From Kyrpidia spormannii (GTDB lineage Bacteria; Bacillota; Bacilli; Kyrpidiales; Kyrpidiaceae), in NCBI RefSeq assembly GCF_002804065.1, contig NZ_CP024955.1, forward strand, positions 248,001 to 312,000: a stretch of 64,000 bases of DNA, in the 5' to 3' direction. The notes under the pieces were generated by a model. That model searched no databases, was not told where the DNA came from, and saw only the letters and a program-made list of their open reading frames with translations. The position numbers were made by a program, and so were the translations under genes. The stretch's first letter is position 1. The number at the start of each line of letters is the position of its first letter. Of this stretch, positions 34,974-43,579 are shown piece by piece.

Positions 34974-35132
34974 GGATACAATCCCCCTTCATCACGGATC
35001 GTGTGATTCCAGGGTATGCGCACACCTTTCGGACGGTTACCCAAGGGTCTTCATCGGATCTTCACAAGTCGGTGTTACGCTGACCTTGGCCGGGTGCACC
35101 GGCATACTGATGAAGGAACGGGGGGATTTGAA

Positions 35133-36737
35133 TTGAATCGGCGAAAATGGTGGATAGGACTTGTCCTGCTCCTGATCGTCGCTTTGATTCCCGTCGGCGT
35201 ATACCTGTTCAGGGGTCAATCCAACGTGGAGGCAGCGGACAAGCCGCTCGAACCCGACAAGACGTGGACGGATAACGAAGGGCGGACTGTCAAGGACTTT
35301 ACGGTGACAGCAAAACAGGTCAAATGGCAAATTGCCCCCAATTTTCAGGTGGATGCCTTGACCTATGGAGGCACGGTACCCGGCGCCAAAATTCAGGTCA
35401 CGGAAGGCGAACGGGTTCGGATCAAATTGGTCAATCAACTGAACGTACCGATCTCGATCCATTGGCATGGATACCCAGTCCCCAACGCCATGGACGGAGT
35501 GACGGGAGTGACTCAGGATCCGGTGGCCCCTGGACAAAGTTTCACGTATGATTTCGTGGCGAAAGTGCCGGGTACCTATTTTTATCATTCCCACTACAAC
35601 AGCGCCCAACAAGTCGATCAGGGTTTGTACGGAGTTTTCGTCGTCCTTCCGAAAAACGAGCCGGTTAAATATGACCGGGATTATACACTGGTTCTGGACG
35701 AATGGATGAGTATGTCCGGATCGGGAAACGGCATGGGCAATATGGACATGGGGAATATGAATATGGGCAACATGAACGGTATGGATCACTCCAACATGAA
35801 CATGGGGCCGTCTTCCACTGAATCCGCACCGGCAGCCAATGCGACGCCGAGCAACAACATGCCGGTCATGGACCATGATCAAATGATGAAAATGATGTAC
35901 AACGTGTACACGGTGAACGGGAAGTCCGGATCGCTCATTCAACCCCTTGAGGTGAAAGAAGGAGAAAAGGTTCGCCTTCGATTCATTAACGCCGGATACA
36001 TGACGCACCTTGTGCATCTGCAGGGACAGACCTTCCAAGTGGCAGCAACAGACGGTAACCCCATTGCAAATCCATCTCCGGTTCAAGACAAACTCTTGTC
36101 GATTGGAGCCGGTGAGCGATATGACGTGACCTTTGTAGCAGGAGCGAAAGATTTTGCGATTGATCTGCACGATCAAACCAATGGTGCAAAAACGGCCGTC
36201 ATTCCCGTTCACGTCGCCGGAAACACCACGGCTCAACCGGTTGCGGATCAAGCGAATCTTCCCGTCTTGGATCTGACGACGTATGGTCAAAATACCGGCG
36301 GTTCGGTGGACGAAGGCCGATTCGACAAGTCCTACACCTTACATCTAAACTCCACCTTCCAGGGCAATGACCAAGTATACACGATCAACGGAAAAACCTG
36401 GCCGAATACGGATCTCCTTGAAGTCCGCAAGGGTGAACGGGTCAAAGTGACGCTGATTAACGACGGGAAGTCGGATCATCCGATGCATCTTCACGGGCAT
36501 ACCTTCCAGGTGTTGCGATACAACGGGAAGCCTGTCACCGGATCTCCCATCAACAAAGACACCCTGCTGGTTCGGCCGGGAGAGACTTATGAAATCGCTT
36601 TTACGGCCGACAACCCGGGGAACTGGGCGTTTCACTGCCACGACCTTCACCATGCTTCGGCGGGGATGATGACCCTCCTGAAGTATCAGGATTACCAGAG
36701 CAACTACCGGATCGACTTGTCCAAGGTAGGCGAATGA
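35133..36737 (+). CDS. Membrane-anchored multicopper oxidase with Met-rich insert
   Basis: A 534-residue, three-cupredoxin copper oxidase. Residues 5-26 form an N-terminal anchor or signal sequence. Copper ligands are visible in HWHGYP near residue 110, YFYHSHYN near 148, HPMHLHGHTF near 450, and FHCHDLHHASAGMM near 500 with the type 1 cysteine. Between them, about residues 200-228, lies a Met/Asn/Gly-rich segment (repeats of MGNM) with a further HDQMMKMM, a likely copper-binding insert as in CopA/CueO-type enzymes. It starts at TTG 35133 behind GGGGGG. Extracytoplasmic copper detoxification or metal oxidation is the likely role. Confidence 0.9.
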   Translation: MNRRKWWIGLVLLLIVALIPVGVYLFRGQSNVEAADKPLEPDKTWTDNEGRTVKDFTVTAKQVKWQIAPNFQVDALTYGGTVPGAKIQVTEGERVRIKLVNQLNVPISIHWHGYPVPNAMDGVTGVTQDPVAPGQSFTYDFVAKVPGTYFYHSHYNSAQQVDQGLYGVFVVLPKNEPVKYDRDYTLVLDEWMSMSGSGNGMGNMDMGNMNMGNMNGMDHSNMNMGPSSTESAPAANATPSNNMPVMDHDQMMKMMYNVYTVNGKSGSLIQPLEVKEGEKVRLRFINAGYMTHLVHLQGQTFQVAATDGNPIANPSPVQDKLLSIGAGERYDVTFVAGAKDFAIDLHDQTNGAKTAVIPVHVAGNTTAQPVADQANLPVLDLTTYGQNTGGSVDEGRFDKSYTLHLNSTFQGNDQVYTINGKTWPNTDLLEVRKGERVKVTLINDGKSDHPMHLHGHTFQVLRYNGKPVTGSPINKDTLLVRPGETYEIAFTADNPGNWAFHCHDLHHASAGMMTLLKYQDYQSNYRIDLSKVGE

Positions 36738-36753
36738 TCGAGGAGCAACGATC

Positions 36754-36786
36754 GAGCAGAGGGGGCGGCGAGCCCCCTTTTTTGCT
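36754..36786 (+). terminator. Rho-independent terminator after the multicopper oxidase
   Basis: AGGGGGC (36760-36766) pairs with GCCCCCT (36772-36778) around a five-base loop, followed by a T-run. Flanking GAGCA and TGCTC can extend the stem. It lies about 20 bases after the oxidase stop. Confidence 0.85.
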
Positions 36787-36947
36787 CCGGAAGTTCGACA
36801 GTTGAGCGAGTGGGGCGCGCGCGGGATCCCGGCGGGCTTGGGTGCATTGATTGCATTCGCAAGCTGGCGTATACTGCCCTCGAATGCCTTTGTATGGACG
36901 CATATGAGAGGGCGAAATTATGTTAGGGGGCGAGGAGGATCGACGCG

Positions 36948-37952
36948 GTGCTGGTTTCGGGAGGGGCCGGGTATATCGGCAGTCATGTGGTGAAGCGCCT
37001 GGTGGAGGCGGGCCGGCCGGTGGTGGTGATGGACAATGAAACCACCGGGCACCGGGAGACGGTGGGCGCGGTGGAAGAGCTCACCGGTTGGAGGGTGCCA
37101 TACATAACTGGGGACGTTGGGGATGGGGAGGCCGTCCGCAGGACCGTCGAAGAGTATCGGGTGGGCGCGGTGATGCATTTTGCGGCGAAGAGCGTCGTCG
37201 CCGAGTCCGTCCGGAACCCCGAGGTGTATTTCACCGAAAATGTCGCGAAGGGGATCGCATTTTTCCGGACGTTGTGCGAAGCGGGAGTGAGGCGGATCGT
37301 GCTGTCCTCCACGGCGGCGGTGTACGGCAATCCCGAGCGGGTGCCGATCCCGGAAGATCACCCGGTGCGGCCGATCAACCCGTACGGGGCCTCGAAAATC
37401 ATGCTGGAACAGGTGCTGGGATGGCTGGAGACCACCTTTCCGATCCGCTGGGTGGCGCTGAGGTATTTTAACGCGGCGGGGGCGGATCCGTCGGGGCGAC
37501 TGGGGGAGCGGCATGATCCGGAGACGCATCTGATCCCCATCGTGCTGCAGGCGGTGCTGGGACAGCGGGAGCGGATGACAGTGTTCGGGACGGATTACGG
37601 GACGCCGGATGGGACGTGCATTCGGGACTACATCCACGTGCTCGACTTGGCGGACGCGCACCTGTTGGCCCTGGCGGCTTTGGAGGGCGGTCACCCGTCG
37701 GGAGTGTTCAACGTGGGCACCGGGCGCGGGCATTCTGTGCTCGAGGTGATCCGCGTGGCCGAAGAGGTGTCGGGGCGGACGGTGCCGGTGGAGTACGGAG
37801 CGCGGCGGCCGGGGGATCCGCCGGTGCTCGTGGCGGACGGCAGTCGGCTGCGGGAGCTGGGCTGGAAGCCGCGATACGGGCTGTGGGACATCGTGGCGTC
37901 GGCATGGGCGTGGCATTCGGGGGACGTCGGAGATGCCCCACGGCGGGTTTAA
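36948..37952 (+). CDS. galE: UDP-glucose 4-epimerase
   Basis: A 334-residue short-chain dehydrogenase that interconverts UDP-glucose and UDP-galactose with bound NAD. The Rossmann motif SGGAGYIGSH opens the protein, DVGDGEAV marks the acidic site, STAAVYGNPE carries the catalytic Ser/Thr region near residue 125, and PYGASKIMLEQ near 147 the Tyr-x3-Lys. The substrate loop includes RYFNAAGADPSGRLGE. The start is GTG 36948 after GAGGAGG. It uses the product of GalU encoded upstream. A short copy of its 5' end recurs at 62828. Confidence 0.95.
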   Translation: MLVSGGAGYIGSHVVKRLVEAGRPVVVMDNETTGHRETVGAVEELTGWRVPYITGDVGDGEAVRRTVEEYRVGAVMHFAAKSVVAESVRNPEVYFTENVAKGIAFFRTLCEAGVRRIVLSSTAAVYGNPERVPIPEDHPVRPINPYGASKIMLEQVLGWLETTFPIRWVALRYFNAAGADPSGRLGERHDPETHLIPIVLQAVLGQRERMTVFGTDYGTPDGTCIRDYIHVLDLADAHLLALAALEGGHPSGVFNVGTGRGHSVLEVIRVAEEVSGRTVPVEYGARRPGDPPVLVADGSRLRELGWKPRYGLWDIVASAWAWHSGDVGDAPRRV

Positions 37953-38255
37953 GCAAAGCGGGCTCGGTAAGGACCTGTCCGCCCACTCCCTGGAGCAACA
38001 CGGTGGTCAAACATGTGATGTCCCGAGTTGGAGGGGCGGGGGATCATTGGCAGGACCGACCTTTGATCTTTATTGGCCGGGTTCCTTTTTTGTGCGATGA
38101 CGGACATCGTTTCCATTGTCAATGGTACATCCGGACCTTGAATGGCTCGTTTTTCCGTTGTAGGATGGCCGCAGAGACAACCTGCTGTCTGCCGCCCGCA
38201 TTCCGGCGGCACACCTCCCGAAAGGGACGAAACCCTTGAGAAGGAGAGGATTGAC
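37953..38255 (+). promoter_or_regulatory. Intergenic region with promoter for the alcohol dehydrogenase
   Basis: No gene is visible. TTGAAT (38138-38143) and TAGGAT (38161-38166) are 17 bases apart and could form the promoter of the next gene. CCATTG-T-CAATGG (38113-38125) is a perfect 6-1-6 palindrome just upstream and may be an operator. AAGGAGAGG before 38256 is the ribosome binding site. Confidence 0.4.
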
Positions 38256-39296
38256 ATGAAAGCTCTGGTGTATCATGGCCCGGGACAGAAAAGTCTGGAG
38301 GACAAGCCCAAACCGAGCGTGCAGCAGCCCACCGACGCCGTTGTCAAAATCTTAAAAACAACCATTTGCGGAACGGATCTCCACATTCTGAAAGGGGACG
38401 TGCCGGAGGTTGCCGACGGCCGGATTCTCGGGCATGAAGGGGTCGGCATCGTCGAAGAGGTGGGTGAGAGCGTCGCCAATTTTAAGGTTGGCGACAGAGT
38501 GTTGATTTCCTGCATCACTTCCTGCGGCAGATGCGATTATTGCAAACGGGGCATGTATTCGCACTGCGAGAACGGCGGCTGGATTCTCGGTCATCTGATC
38601 GACGGCACCCAGGCGGAATATGTGCGCATCCCCCACGCCGATACGAGCCTTTACCCGCTTCCGGAGGGCGTGGAAGAAGAGGCCCTTGTCATGCTGAGCG
38701 ACATTTTGCCGACCGGCTTCGAATGCGGCGTGCTCAACGGCAAAGTTCAGCCCGGCGACACGGTGGCCGTGGTGGGGGCGGGTCCCGTCGGTCTGGCGGC
38801 GCTCCTGACCGCTCAGTTGTATTCCCCTTCGGAGCTCATCATGGTCGATCTCGACGACAATCGCCTGGAAGTCGCAAGGCGATTCGGGGCGACGGAGACG
38901 GTCAACAGCGCAGACGGACGCGCCGTGGAAAAAGTCATGGAGTTAACGGGGGGCAAAGGTGTCGACGTGGCCGTCGAGGCGGTCGGCATTCCCGCCACCT
39001 TCGACATTTGCCAGAGCATCGTGGCGCCTGGCGGCTGCATCGCCAATGTCGGCGTGCACGGGAAAAGTGTGGATCTGCATCTGGAGACCCTCTGGTCCCA
39101 CAACATCACGATCACCACCCGGCTCGTGGATACGGTGACCACCCCCATGCTGCTAAAAATGGTCCGGGCGGGCAAACTCCAGCCGCAGCACCTCATTACC
39201 CATCGCTTCAAACTGGACGAGATCCTGAAGGCCTACGACGTTTTCGCCAACGCCGCCCGGGAAAAAGCCCTCAAAGTCATCTTGAGCAACGAATGA
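38256..39296 (+). CDS. Zinc-dependent alcohol dehydrogenase
   Basis: A 346-residue medium-chain dehydrogenase. The catalytic zinc ligands are Cys38 in TTICGTDLH and His60 in GRILGHEGVG. The structural zinc site is CGRCDYCKRGMYSHC (Cys-x2-Cys-x2-Cys-x7-Cys), and the Rossmann turn VVGAGPVGLAA near residue 170 binds the cofactor. The acidic residue in MVDLDDNRLE suggests NAD preference. ATG 38256 follows AAGGAGAGG; the in-frame upstream extension is not needed. Substrate is probably a primary or secondary alcohol; exact use unknown. Its 3' end and hairpin are duplicated at 49168-49220. Confidence 0.93.
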   Translation: MKALVYHGPGQKSLEDKPKPSVQQPTDAVVKILKTTICGTDLHILKGDVPEVADGRILGHEGVGIVEEVGESVANFKVGDRVLISCITSCGRCDYCKRGMYSHCENGGWILGHLIDGTQAEYVRIPHADTSLYPLPEGVEEEALVMLSDILPTGFECGVLNGKVQPGDTVAVVGAGPVGLAALLTAQLYSPSELIMVDLDDNRLEVARRFGATETVNSADGRAVEKVMELTGGKGVDVAVEAVGIPATFDICQSIVAPGGCIANVGVHGKSVDLHLETLWSHNITITTRLVDTVTTPMLLKMVRAGKLQPQHLITHRFKLDEILKAYDVFANAAREKALKVILSNE

Positions 39297-39332
39297 GGCA
39301 GGTGAGCCCCGGCCGGCCCGGGGCTCACTGCC
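39297..39332 (+). terminator. Strong hairpin after the alcohol dehydrogenase
   Basis: GTGAGCCCCGG (39302-39312) pairs perfectly with CCGGGGCTCAC (39318-39328), and flanking GGCA/TGCC lengthens the stem. No T-run follows, so it may act as a bidirectional barrier between adh and the convergent TPR gene. A related copy occurs at about 49200-49220. Confidence 0.6.
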
Positions 39333-39419
39333 GAATACGTTCTTCCGGGGTCGCGAATAGAGCATTTTCATTCAGAACCTGCTCAAGGACGCCGACCAAA
39401 TGAGCTTCCTAAAGATCCG

Positions 39420-40058
39420 TCAACGCCCCAGCACTTTTTCGTAATCCTCTCTCCGGTTCGACCGCAGCGCATCGAACCGAGGGTCGTTGTCAAAATCCTT
39501 CGCCGACTCCGGGCGGATTCGCACCGCTTCTTTCATCCAGCTCAGGGCGGCCGTCCATTCCTGCTGTTCCGCATACAGCGCGGCCAAGTCGCAAGCCGCC
39601 TGGTAATTGTCCGGATGATGCTCAAGATCCTTCCGGAAACATTCCTCGGCGGCGACGAGATCGCCTTTTTCATACCAATACACGTAGCCCAGCGCCACAT
39701 AACCGTTGTACACCGACGGATCGACCTGCAGAGCTTGGCGCAACAGGGCGATTTTGCGGTCGGGATCGCCGGTCACGCCGTAGGCGGCAATCACTTTCTG
39801 CATGGCTTCCTGTTGGGCGAGGAGCCGCTTTTCCAGGCGCTTCTCCATTTCGTTCATGCGCTCTTGAACCCTTTTTTCCACCAGGTCGGGAATTTCCTTG
39901 GACGAGTACCAGCCGTACAAGGCAAAAGCGATGCCGCCCAGGGTGGCGCTGGCGGAAACGACCGTGAGGAGGAAGGCGGCCTGTTGATCGGCGGAATGGC
40001 CGAAAAAGAGCCCGACGACCAATAAGGCTAAAACGGCAAGAACGATCAGATACCTCAT
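39420..40058 (-). CDS. Membrane-anchored TPR-repeat protein
   Basis: A 212-residue protein with two N-terminal membrane helices (about 3-18 and 26-48). A charged coiled coil follows (VEKRVQERMNEMEKRLEKRLL, near 60-80), then tetratricopeptide-like repeats, for example NGYVALGYVYWYEKGDLVAAEECFRKDL near 115-145. The ligand is unknown; TPR domains usually dock other proteins. It is convergent with the alcohol dehydrogenase. A degraded copy of the part encoding residues 1-70 lies at 49330-49500. Confidence 0.8.
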   Translation of the reverse strand: MRYLIVLAVLALLVVGLFFGHSADQQAAFLLTVVSASATLGGIAFALYGWYSSKEIPDLVEKRVQERMNEMEKRLEKRLLAQQEAMQKVIAAYGVTGDPDRKIALLRQALQVDPSVYNGYVALGYVYWYEKGDLVAAEECFRKDLEHHPDNYQAACDLAALYAEQQEWTAALSWMKEAVRIRPESAKDFDNDPRFDALRSNRREDYEKVLGR

Positions 40059-40077
40059 GGTCCTCCCTCCCTACGGC

Positions 40078-40116
40078 CATTGTACCGGAAGGTCGGACCG
40101 AACAAAAGAGTGGGGC
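40078..40116 (+). repeat. 39-bp intergenic repeat, copy 2
   Basis: Matches 20968-21006 at 34 of 39 positions with an identical last 16 bases. It lies just upstream of the TPR gene. The surrounding 40059-40240 contains no gene. Confidence 0.6.
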
Positions 40117-40240
40117 GGAGGCCTCGGGCTCCGGCAAATTGTTCCCCAGCCGCGCGACAGGGTGCCTCCGGCCCGGCCTCGCGCCCCTTCGCCGGACTAG
40201 CGATCCTCTCTTCGCAGGATTCCTGATTTGCCTCAGCCAT

Positions 40241-41998
40241 TCAGATCTTAAATTGCCTCACCAGGTCGTGGAGTTGTTCTGCCAGACGGCTGAGTGACTG
40301 AGCCGATGCGGCAATCTCTTCCATGGAGGCATGCTGTTGCTCTGTTGAGGCGGAAATGGTATGCATGCCCGTTGACGTTGCTTCCGTGATTTCGGTTACC
40401 TCACCCATCGTCGTGCGCAGTTCTTCGGCATTGGCGGCCAGTTGCTGCAGGGCTGCAGAAACTCCCTCAATCTGTTCGACGACCCTATGTATCGATCGCT
40501 CGATTTGGGCAAAGGATTCTCCGACCTGGTCTACCGCGTCAAGGCCCGCGCCCACCGCCGTGGTTGTATTCTGCATGGACTCGACCGCCAGACTGCTTTC
40601 CTCTTGGATATTCTTGATGAGCTCGACGATTTGTTTTGCCGAATTACCCGCGCCTTCGGCCAGCTCTCTAATTTCTTCCGCCACCACGGCAAAACTTCGC
40701 CCGCTTTCCCCGGCTCTCGCCGCTTCGATGGCCGCATTGAGCGCCAGGAGATTCGTCTGTTGGGCGATGTTTGTAATCACCTCTATAATTCGCCCAATCT
40801 CGCCGGATCGTTCGCCCAGGCTTTTGACAACCGCGGACAGGGTATCAACCGTTTTCTGGATGGTGTCCATTTGCATGCGCACATGTTGGATGGATTGGCT
40901 CCCCAATTTGGACAAGTCGGAGGCTTCTCCCGCAGATGTGGATACAATCTGCGCGTTGTTGGCGATTTGTTGCATTGTATCGGTCATGTCGTTGACAGTC
41001 GAGCGGCTTCGATCCACCGTTTTCACCTGTTTCTCGGCGCCGACGGCGATCTCTTGTGCAACCTGAGTCACTTGTTCAGTCGCTTTCGTGTTCTCTTCTG
41101 TGCTGGCCGTAAGCTCTTCGGCGGATGCCGCAAGTTGTTCAGAAGTATCGCTGATGTTTTTGACGAGATCGCGCAGATGGTTGGTCATGGATGAAAAGCC
41201 GTGGGCAAGACGGGAAATTTCGTCGTTCCCTTTTTTCACGAGGGGCTCCAAATTCAGATCGCCGCGAGCCACTTGCTCCACTTGTTGCGCCATGAGGGAA
41301 ACAGGTTTGGAGATGCGGTTGGCAAGCCACAAACTGATCACTGCACTCAAGATGACCTCGACACACAGGGCAATGATCAACACATTCAACACTTGATTGG
41401 CCGGCGCATTAAAGTCAACCATGTACGAACTGGAAATCACGTTCCATCCCCAATGGGGATCTTTTTGGACGTAAACGATCTTCTGACCAACTTGGTCAGA
41501 GTTGGGGAATGGGAATATGTATGTAAAATATCCGCCGCCGTTGTTTGCCAAACGAACCATGTCGGGCACGAACAACTTACCGTCCGGACTTTTGGTATTC
41601 GAAAAATCTTTTCCTTCTGTGACCGGGTTCATGACGGACACCGATCGATCATTGACGGCCGACACATAGCCGTACTTGCCGATGGCGAAGGTTGGATTGA
41701 TTGGACGTTGTCCTTTCTCGTTCTTTGGCCCCAACACTTCTTGTTTGACCATTTCTTGAGCGTCTTCCAGTCTCATCTTGCCTGCTTTCACTTGTTTGTC
41801 CGCCTCATCAATCAGGGCCAAAACATGCAGGGTGTCCTGTTTCAACTGTGCCATTCCGGTTGCCTCAAGTTGTTTTGTGGTAATCTTGTAAGAGATTGTA
41901 CCGATCACAAGGCTCGGAATCAGCGTCAAAGCAAGAGACATCGTCAGCAGCTTGGTCCTCAACGACGAAAATACGGCATTGAATTTCAGCCTGCGCAA
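40241..41998 (-). CDS. Methyl-accepting chemotaxis protein
   Basis: A transmembrane chemoreceptor of 585 residues from TTG 41998, which has AAGGAGG eight bases upstream; ATG 42082 would add 28 residues but has no ribosome site. Order: membrane helix near 15-35, an extracellular Cache-type sensor ([12 protein letters not shown] to about 220, with [12 protein letters not shown]), a second helix near 225-245, a HAMP domain, and a long cytoplasmic coiled coil. The coiled-coil tip [20 protein letters not shown] is the invariant CheA/CheW contact. The ligand is unknown. The neighbouring regulator and catabolic operon hint at sensing of their substrate. Confidence 0.92.
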   Translation of the reverse strand: MRRLKFNAVFSSLRTKLLTMSLALTLIPSLVIGTISYKITTKQLEATGMAQLKQDTLHVLALIDEADKQVKAGKMRLEDAQEMVKQEVLGPKNEKGQRPINPTFAIGKYGYVSAVNDRSVSVMNPVTEGKDFSNTKSPDGKLFVPDMVRLANNGGGYFTYIFPFPNSDQVGQKIVYVQKDPHWGWNVISSSYMVDFNAPANQVLNVLIIALCVEVILSAVISLWLANRISKPVSLMAQQVEQVARGDLNLEPLVKKGNDEISRLAHGFSSMTNHLRDLVKNISDTSEQLAASAEELTASTEENTKATEQVTQVAQEIAVGAEKQVKTVDRSRSTVNDMTDTMQQIANNAQIVSTSAGEASDLSKLGSQSIQHVRMQMDTIQKTVDTLSAVVKSLGERSGEIGRIIEVITNIAQQTNLLALNAAIEAARAGESGRSFAVVAEEIRELAEGAGNSAKQIVELIKNIQEESSLAVESMQNTTTAVGAGLDAVDQVGESFAQIERSIHRVVEQIEGVSAALQQLAANAEELRTTMGEVTEITEATSTGMHTISASTEQQHASMEEIAASAQSLSRLAEQLHDLVRQFKI

Positions 41999-42094
41999 AA
42001 CCTTTTCCTCCTTACGACGCCAATCCGGAGACGTTTGTTGACGGATTGTTTGCATCAATGTGGGGTCGTGTCCCGGGGTCATCCCCGGCCAATG

Positions 42095-42853
42095 TCAATG
42101 TATGAAACCCAATTCCTTTGAGATTTGCTCCGCCGCCACCCTGACCCTTTCTTTGATTTCTGTCAAGCGCGGCTCGCGGAACGCGTATTTTAATCCGCTG
42201 ACACCCAGGGCGGCGATCACATTCCCCGTGTAGTCCCGAACCGGGAAGGAGATCCCAACCGTATCTTCATCTTGTTCCCCCTCACTGACAGCAAAACCGT
42301 CGGCTCTGATCTTTTTCATTTCCTCGAGCAACTTTCTTTTCTCTGTGATTGTATTTTTTGTTAATGACTCCAGCGGATAGTGGCTGATGATTTGTTGGAA
42401 TTCCTCTTCCGGCGTGAAAGCAAGAAGCAATTTGGGTCCGGAACCCGCATGCAACGGGGCCCTTTTCCCCACTCGAATAAACAGCCGCAGGGCCTTTTTG
42501 CTCTCCACCTTTTCGATATACACAGCCTCATTTCCCTCTCGAATGGTGAGATGCACCACCTCTTCGACTTCGCTGCCCAACCGTTGCATGTGTGGAAGGG
42601 CCACCTTGCGCAATTCCAATTGTTCCGCCACCACATTTCCGAGTTCCAGTAATTTCGTGCCCAATTTATAACGGATATCAAGCTCGGAGTACTTTATTTT
42701 TTTCACAAAATGGTATTTCTCCAACGCCGCCAAAAAACGGTATACCGTGGGTTTCGGCATGCCGGAAAGACGCGCCAAGTCTCTCAACGTCAACTCGGGT
42801 TCTTCAATAAAAAAATCCAGCAATTTTAATGCCTTCAAGACGCTCTCATTCAT
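42095..42853 (-). CDS. IclR-family transcriptional regulator
   Basis: A 252-residue regulator with a winged helix-turn-helix (LTLRDLARLSGMPKPTVYRFLAAL, about residues 20-45) and the IclR effector domain containing VHLTIREGNEAVYIEKVES, LHAGSGPKLLLAF and TVGISFPVRDYTGNVIAALGVSG. ATG 42853 is spaced six bases from GGGAG; longer versions have no ribosome site. A 17-base palindrome just upstream is repeated before the divergent ThDP-pxp operon, so this is very likely its controller and autoregulator. The effector may be 5-oxoproline or a metabolite of the pathway; that is inference. Confidence 0.92.
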   Translation of the reverse strand: MNESVLKALKLLDFFIEEPELTLRDLARLSGMPKPTVYRFLAALEKYHFVKKIKYSELDIRYKLGTKLLELGNVVAEQLELRKVALPHMQRLGSEVEEVVHLTIREGNEAVYIEKVESKKALRLFIRVGKRAPLHAGSGPKLLLAFTPEEEFQQIISHYPLESLTKNTITEKRKLLEEMKKIRADGFAVSEGEQDEDTVGISFPVRDYTGNVIAALGVSGLKYAFREPRLTEIKERVRVAAEQISKELGFIH

Positions 42854-42864
42854 CAGCATCTCCC

Positions 42865-42896
42865 GTTTCACAAAATGAAATGGCATTTCATCATTT
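42865..42896 (-). promoter_or_regulatory. Operator-like palindrome upstream of the IclR gene
   Basis: ATGAAATG-G-CATTTCAT (42875-42891 on the plus strand) is an 8-1-8 perfect palindrome. Read on the minus strand with its flanks (TAAATGATGAAA ... TTTCAT ... TGAAAC) it matches the site at 43332-43364. Likely binding site of the IclR protein. Confidence 0.7.
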
Positions 42897-42938
42897 AAGC
42901 ACGACCTCTCCTTCGCCATTCACAGGCAACCATGTTCG

Positions 42939-43061
42939 TCAACTTTGGTCTGGAGTGGATGGAGCAGCCGGTCGATGAACCGCCGAGCCACTTGGGAGTT
43001 CAAAAGCCCGCAGTAAAACTTGCGTAAAGAACAGCTTGTCCCCTATCCCGTCGCGAAACAT
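42939..43061 (-). CDS. Possible 40-residue peptide upstream of the IclR gene
   Basis: ATG 43061 follows AAGGAGG by four bases and opens a 40-codon frame (begins MFRDGIGDKLFFTQVLLRAFEL) that ends at 42939 between the minus-strand promoter and the regulator gene. The strong ribosome site is the main support; spacing is short and no family is recognised. It could be a leader peptide or nothing. Confidence 0.3.
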   Translation of the reverse strand: MFRDGIGDKLFFTQVLLRAFELPSGSAVHRPAAPSTPDQS

Positions 43062-43106
43062 TCCGCCTCCTTCCGCTCGTTTGGTGTAAATTATTGGCTT
43101 GCCTAG

Positions 43107-43136
43107 ACTATACCGTTGTCTCAAACGTGTTGTCAA
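43107..43136 (-). promoter_or_regulatory. Promoter toward the IclR regulator
   Basis: On the minus strand TTGACA (43136-43131) and TATAGT (43112-43107) are 18 bases apart, close to the sigma-A consensus. It would drive the small ORF at 43061 and the IclR gene. Confidence 0.7.
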
Positions 43137-43198
43137 CCTATTTTGCGTATTCATGTCGTGTGCGAAGTTGAGTGATCCCGGGGACTTGCGTCGATATG

Positions 43199-43227
43199 TT
43201 GACACCTGTCAGAGGGCGTGGTACAGT
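43199..43227 (+). promoter_or_regulatory. Promoter toward the ThDP-pxp operon
   Basis: TTGACA (43199-43204) and TACAGT (43222-43227) are exactly 17 bases apart. The expected transcript has a leader of about 330 bases that includes the IclR-type palindrome, so a bound regulator could act as a roadblock, or a second weaker promoter may lie nearer the operator. Confidence 0.65.
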
Positions 43228-43331
43228 CGAACAAAATGGATTATTTGCACCAAACCTCAGCGATGTGGGCGGGGTATTGGGGCTTCGAAATATTGGTGGA
43301 GGGTGGTGGACGGAAAAAGTCCTGACTTGCA

Positions 43332-43364
43332 TAAATGATGAAACGACGTTTCATTAATTGAAAC
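43332..43364 (+). promoter_or_regulatory. IclR-type operator of the ThDP-pxp operon
   Basis: ATGAAACG-A-CGTTTCAT (43338-43354) is an 8-1-8 perfect palindrome. It shares TAAATGATGAAA and a downstream TTTCATT-N4-GAAAC pattern with the site in front of the IclR gene. Together they suggest a consensus ATGAAAYG-N-CRTTTCAT. Confidence 0.7.
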
Positions 43365-43522
43365 AAAGGCCACTTGCGGATCAGGATTCCTGCTCGGTGC
43401 TGAATCAAAGAGATGACGCGCCCTTCTGAGCATGCGGCGGTGGAGCACTTGGATCGCGTCCGTTGGGCGTTCCCGGACATGCCGGCGATAAAGCAGAAAT
43501 TGTTGAAAAGGAGATCGTCGCG

Positions 43523-43579
43523 ATGCAAGATTCATTGGAGTTGCGAGTTTTGGAGGAGCATGTTTTATGGAAAGAATGA
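43523..43579 (+). CDS. Short ORF overlapping the start of the ThDP enzyme gene
   Basis: ATG 43523, with AAAAGGAG nine bases upstream, opens an 18-codon frame (MQDSLELRVLEEHVLWKE) that ends 13 bases inside the next gene. The protein-like sequence continues upstream in the same frame (AEIVEKEIVA), so it may be the tail of a decayed gene. It could couple translation into the ThDP gene. Confidence 0.35.
   Translation: MQDSLELRVLEEHVLWKE

Noticed and set aside
35080-35110. A MerR/CueR-like promoter (CTGACC, GCCGGGTGCACCGGC palindrome, CATACT) before the larger multicopper oxidase
   Set aside because: The palindrome is real, but the -35/-10 spacing can be read in two ways and the bases do not match the CueR consensus well enough to claim copper control.
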